A stretch of DNA of 64,000 bases from Blastocatellia bacterium (GTDB lineage: Bacteria > Acidobacteriota > Blastocatellia > Pyrinomonadales > Pyrinomonadaceae): positions 62,001 to 126,000 of the forward strand of contig JAEUQK010000018.1 in the NCBI GenBank assembly GCA_016789265.1, written 5' to 3'. Positions 61,071 to 64,000 of the stretch are shown here, piece by piece. The position numbers and the translations under genes are program-made. The first letter of the stretch is position 1. Each line of letters opens with the position of its first letter. The notes under the pieces are model-generated. The model saw only the letters and a list, made by a program, of their open reading frames with translations, was not told the origin of the DNA and ran no database searches.

Positions 61071-63086
61071 ATGACGGACGAAGAAGAAGCGATCTCGAAC
61101 AAAGAACTGAAAGATGAACGAATGTGGTTCATAAGCTGCTGTCTGATAACGGCGGCCGCGATCTTTCTGAGGTTCTTCATGCTCGGACTGAAGCCGTTTC
61201 ATCACGACGAAGGCGTGAACGGCTGGTTTTTGACAAATCTTTTTCGTGACGGCGTTTACAAATACGACCCAGCTAACTACCACGGCCCCACGCTTTATTA
61301 CATCGCTCTTGGTTTTGTAGAGGTATTTGGCCTGGACACTGTTCCCGTGCGATGGAGCGTCGCCGTCTGGGGCGTTCTCATCGTTGTACTGGCGTTCTAT
61401 TTGCGGCGTTACATCGGCCGGACGGGGGCGATGTTCGCGGCGTTATTTCTTACACTTTCACCCGGAATGGTTTACATCTCGCGATACTTTATTCACGAGA
61501 TCTTTTTCGTTTTTCTCGGACTCGGATTCGTTCTTGCCATCCTGCTTTTTATTGAGAAAGAAAATGCGGGTTACGGAGCGATATTCTGGATGGCATTGAT
61601 CCTGTTCGCCTGCTTCTTGGCGCCCGTGATGCGTGTCGCTCCGGCGATCGCCGGTGAGAACACGACCTTGCTTTGGGTGTTGCGGATCGGACTGTTCGCG
61701 GTCGAGGGTGCGCTGATCTTCTTTGTGGTTCGAATGCTGCGAGAATGGAACGGTGGGCGTCCGATCTATCTGCTTCTCGCGGCGGCCTGCATTGCGCTGC
61801 TGCTCGCTACCAAAGAGACCACGTTCATTACGCTTGGAACGATGGCGATCGCGTGCGTGTGCGTTTGGGCGCGTGAGCAGATCGGAAATGCGGCCAAAGA
61901 AAGGCGGTTTCCCTCCATGATCTTTGCTTTGGCAATCATCGCTTCCGTCGCGCTTGCAGGTGTTATCGCGAGCAAACTTCCGGATATTGCGGCGGATTTC
62001 GGAAAACGCGTTCATGAAATTACAAGCGGCCCGAGCGCCGACAGTTTGACGAATCTATTTTACGTATTGATCGTGCTTGTCCCTGCGGTACTCGTTTACG
62101 CGCTCTATAGATGGGACCGACGAGGGAAGCCGACGCGAGAACTCGTAACGGAGATCGTGCAGCCGTCTTTTGCCGCATTTCGTCACGCACTTGGAACGCG
62201 AAGCGATACAATACTTATTTACGCCGCTTCTTCGGTTCTGATCGTTTACCTGATCGTACTTTTCTTCTCGTCGTTCTTCACGTACGCAGATGGTGTAAAA
62301 GGCTTTTACGAAGCCTACGAGATCTGGTTGAAAACCGGAAGCAAAGATCACACTCAAAACGGCATCTGGGCATACGTCGAGTGGGGAATGCAGTCAGATG
62401 GGCCGATCATGGTGCTGTCACGGGTCGGCCTCATAATTGCGCTGGTAAAGGGACGTGATCGAGTCGCAATGTTCACGGCTCTGTGGGCGTTCGGCTTGTT
62501 TCTTGCTTACACGATCATTCCCTATAAGACCCCATGGCTTGCGCTGAGTTTTCTATTGCCGATGTGCATCGCCGCCGGCTATACAGTGAACGAACTTCTC
62601 GAATCGAAAAAGAACGCGGTCAGAGGCGTCGGACTGGCCGCGGCCGGTATCGCTGCCGCGATCCTCGCTTATCAAACGTATATTCTCAATTTTGTCCGAT
62701 ACGATGACGAAGACGCGCCGATGGTGTACGCGCACACACAGCGAGAGTTTCTCGATATGGTCCGCGACATCGAACATTTTGCGGAGCTAAGCGGCAAAGG
62801 AAAGGATGCGTCTATCGACATCGTTTCGCCTGACTATTGGCCGCTCGTTTGGTATATGCGCGATTATCCCAAAGCGATCTTTCACGGCCGCATTGCCGAT
62901 ACCACGCCGCCTCCCGAGATGATCGTCGCAAAGAAAGGCGATCAGGACCGTGACGTGATGCGAAAATATTCGGCAAACTACGAATACTACGCTTCGTACA
63001 AATTGCGTTCGGGCGTCGATCTCGTTTTGCTCGTCAGGAAAGATATTGCGGGAGCGAACGGCCAGGAACTCAACAAGATCAAATAG
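61071..63086 (+). CDS. Agl23-like (TIGR03663) GT-C membrane protein
   Basis: The 671-residue protein has about 12 helices and a soluble C-terminal part. Key early loop H-H-D-E-G-V-N-G-W-F-L and Y-K-Y-D-P-A-N-Y-H-G-P-T-L-Y-Y match TIGR03663, the family of archaeal Agl23 and bacterial homologues linked to lipid-linked sugar transfer or flipping. It follows the GT-C-like gene. No polysaccharide enzymes adjoin. Confidence 0.88.
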   Translation: MTDEEEAISNKELKDERMWFISCCLITAAAIFLRFFMLGLKPFHHDEGVNGWFLTNLFRDGVYKYDPANYHGPTLYYIALGFVEVFGLDTVPVRWSVAVWGVLIVVLAFYLRRYIGRTGAMFAALFLTLSPGMVYISRYFIHEIFFVFLGLGFVLAILLFIEKENAGYGAIFWMALILFACFLAPVMRVAPAIAGENTTLLWVLRIGLFAVEGALIFFVVRMLREWNGGRPIYLLLAAACIALLLATKETTFITLGTMAIACVCVWAREQIGNAAKERRFPSMIFALAIIASVALAGVIASKLPDIAADFGKRVHEITSGPSADSLTNLFYVLIVLVPAVLVYALYRWDRRGKPTRELVTEIVQPSFAAFRHALGTRSDTILIYAASSVLIVYLIVLFFSSFFTYADGVKGFYEAYEIWLKTGSKDHTQNGIWAYVEWGMQSDGPIMVLSRVGLIIALVKGRDRVAMFTALWAFGLFLAYTIIPYKTPWLALSFLLPMCIAAGYTVNELLESKKNAVRGVGLAAAGIAAAILAYQTYILNFVRYDDEDAPMVYAHTQREFLDMVRDIEHFAELSGKGKDASIDIVSPDYWPLVWYMRDYPKAIFHGRIADTTPPPEMIVAKKGDQDRDVMRKYSANYEYYASYKLRSGVDLVLLVRKDIAGANGQELNKIK

Positions 63087-63092
63087 AAAAGT

Positions 63093-64000
63093 TCAGATCC
63101 TGATCTTTCCGACCTTTTCGGGCTTCTTTTCGCTCGTTGGTTTCAAATACGGGGCTTCGTCGTGTTTGCGTTTAGACGTTTCCCCAGAGGAATGCCAGTT
63201 CATCCATTCCGCCGGCGCGTCGAAGGTCTCTCCGCCGTGAACGGTCATCCGCTGCCGGATGCGGCACATCACGGGCGTATTGATCCCGACACCGGAGATT
63301 ATTGCCTGGCCTTTTGTTAAAGCGGGAAGTTCGGCGAGCATCGCTCGGCCCGCGCCTTCGACCGACTGGGCGACGGTTTGTTGATCGATCGGGTTCACGA
63401 TCCGCATTATTATCTGGGTCATACACTGAGAAAGCACGTCTTGGTCGAGCTTTCCCGGCCGTTGAGTGATCAGGCCGACGCCGACGCCGAATTTGCGGCC
63501 TTCGCTCAGGATCTGCTTGAGGACATTTGTCGAAACGACGCTTGCTCCCGACGGCGCGAAACGGTGGGCTTCTTCAAGCAGAGTAAAAACAGGATAATCG
63601 AGAAAATGCTCGCCCTTTTCAACCTCGTGCCGGGTCGTCATCATTCTTGCCTTGTTCGCTCGACGAAGAAGCGTGCCGACGATCACTTGCTGTTCGTGCT
63701 GTTCGATATCGGAAAGCTGGAGTATGGTCACGCGGCCCGGACGATAAAGCTCTTGCAATTCCAGGTGTTCTTGCGAATGGAAAATGCCGTCCGGCTTGTC
63801 AAAACGTGAGTCCAGCCGCCAAAGCAAACCCTGGATCGACGATACGTTTCCTCCGTCGCCCGTGTCGCCTTCCCTTCCATATTGTTGACGCTGAACCTCG
63901 TCGCGAAGATCGTGATAATTATACAGATAATCGCGCCTTCCTTCGGCACGCAAGCGGTCGTTCAGACTGCGAAAGGCCTGACTGAGGAAATGCAACATCT
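63093..64000 (-). CDS. HerA-like P-loop ATPase, cut by right edge
   Basis: The visible 302 C-terminal residues include the Walker B-like V-F-T-L-L-E-E-A-H-R-F-A-P, the L-S-E-G-R-K-F-G-V-G-V-G-L-I-T-Q-R-P region and I-M-R-I-V-N-P-I-D-Q, typical of HerA/VirB4-type ATPases with a DNA-translocation or resection role. The Walker A part lies beyond the window. It stops seven bases after the opposite-strand Agl23-like gene. No nurA is visible. Confidence 0.85.
   Translation of the reverse strand, partial: MLHFLSQAFRSLNDRLRAEGRRDYLYNYHDLRDEVQRQQYGREGDTGDGGNVSSIQGLLWRLDSRFDKPDGIFHSQEHLELQELYRPGRVTILQLSDIEQHEQQVIVGTLLRRANKARMMTTRHEVEKGEHFLDYPVFTLLEEAHRFAPSGASVVSTNVLKQILSEGRKFGVGVGLITQRPGKLDQDVLSQCMTQIIMRIVNPIDQQTVAQSVEGAGRAMLAELPALTKGQAIISGVGINTPVMCRIRQRMTVHGGETFDAPAEWMNWHSSGETSKRKHDEAPYLKPTSEKKPEKVGKIRI

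Overview
The window looks like chromosomal DNA of a free-living, Gram-negative, mid-GC bacterium, most likely an Acidobacteriota of the Blastocatellia/Pyrinomonadaceae type. This is an inference from gene content: a SUF system with an Rrf2 regulator and SufU, exported FecR/DUF6600-like and FG-GAP/VCBS proteins, an Agl23-like GT-C protein, paired M16 peptidases, TonB-dependent transport and a relic of a eukaryote-like Ser/Thr kinase. There is no rRNA gene to confirm it. Two tRNA genes are present. No prophage, CRISPR array or classical insertion sequence was seen. No gene-free stretch exceeds 300 bases.

Layout. 1-3.2 kb: end of a nucleotidyltransferase-like gene, an exported amidohydrolase and a TonB C-terminal-domain protein. 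3.4-7.1 kb: an M1 aminopeptidase carrying at least six in-gene palindromic elements of two families plus a frameshift, followed directly by a REP-associated tyrosine transposase (RAYT) flanked by inverted hairpin repeats. 7.1-16.4 kb: an extended suf locus (rrf2-sufB, seven unrelated small-metabolism genes, sufC-sufD-sufS). 16.4-24.4 kb: lipoprotein, HicBA, racemase, cyclase-like protein, formate-THF ligase, a lipoprotein hydrolase, sufU, membrane proteins, a GrdB-family protein and a DHp-only signalling protein. 24.4-33.6 kb: a surface-polysaccharide cluster (six-hairpin protein, methyltransferase, amidotransferase, aminotransferase, DUF354, polyprenyl sugar transferase, sugar dehydrogenase, acetyltransferase). 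33.6-41.9 kb: prmC, a Nfu-type scaffold, a GAF protein with a long acidic linker, a zinc-ribbon/NHL protein and a FecR/Trp-rich repeat protein. 42-49.7 kb: paired M16 peptidases, four-helix-bundle protein, POT peptide transporter, tRNAs and an aminotransferase. 49.8-56.5 kb: TonB-dependent receptor, Cys-rich small protein, clan-CD-like protein, PepSY protein, YchF and a kinase relic. 56.6-64 kb: exported DUF1906-VCBS protein, two large GT-C-like membrane proteins and a HerA-like ATPase cut by the window edge.

How the genes fit together. The Fe-S theme spans three loci (rrf2-sufBCDS, sufU, nfu). The rrf2 and nfu promoters resemble each other in sequence and spacing, which suggests one regulon. 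The polysaccharide cluster has the enzymes expected for an acetamido-uronic acid, possibly amidated by the AsnB-like protein. The strongest candidate for something undescribed is the set of double-hairpin elements inserted in frame into protease genes next to a RAYT. These resemble Rickettsia palindromic elements in behaviour, but here they are read in both orientations and in more than one frame.
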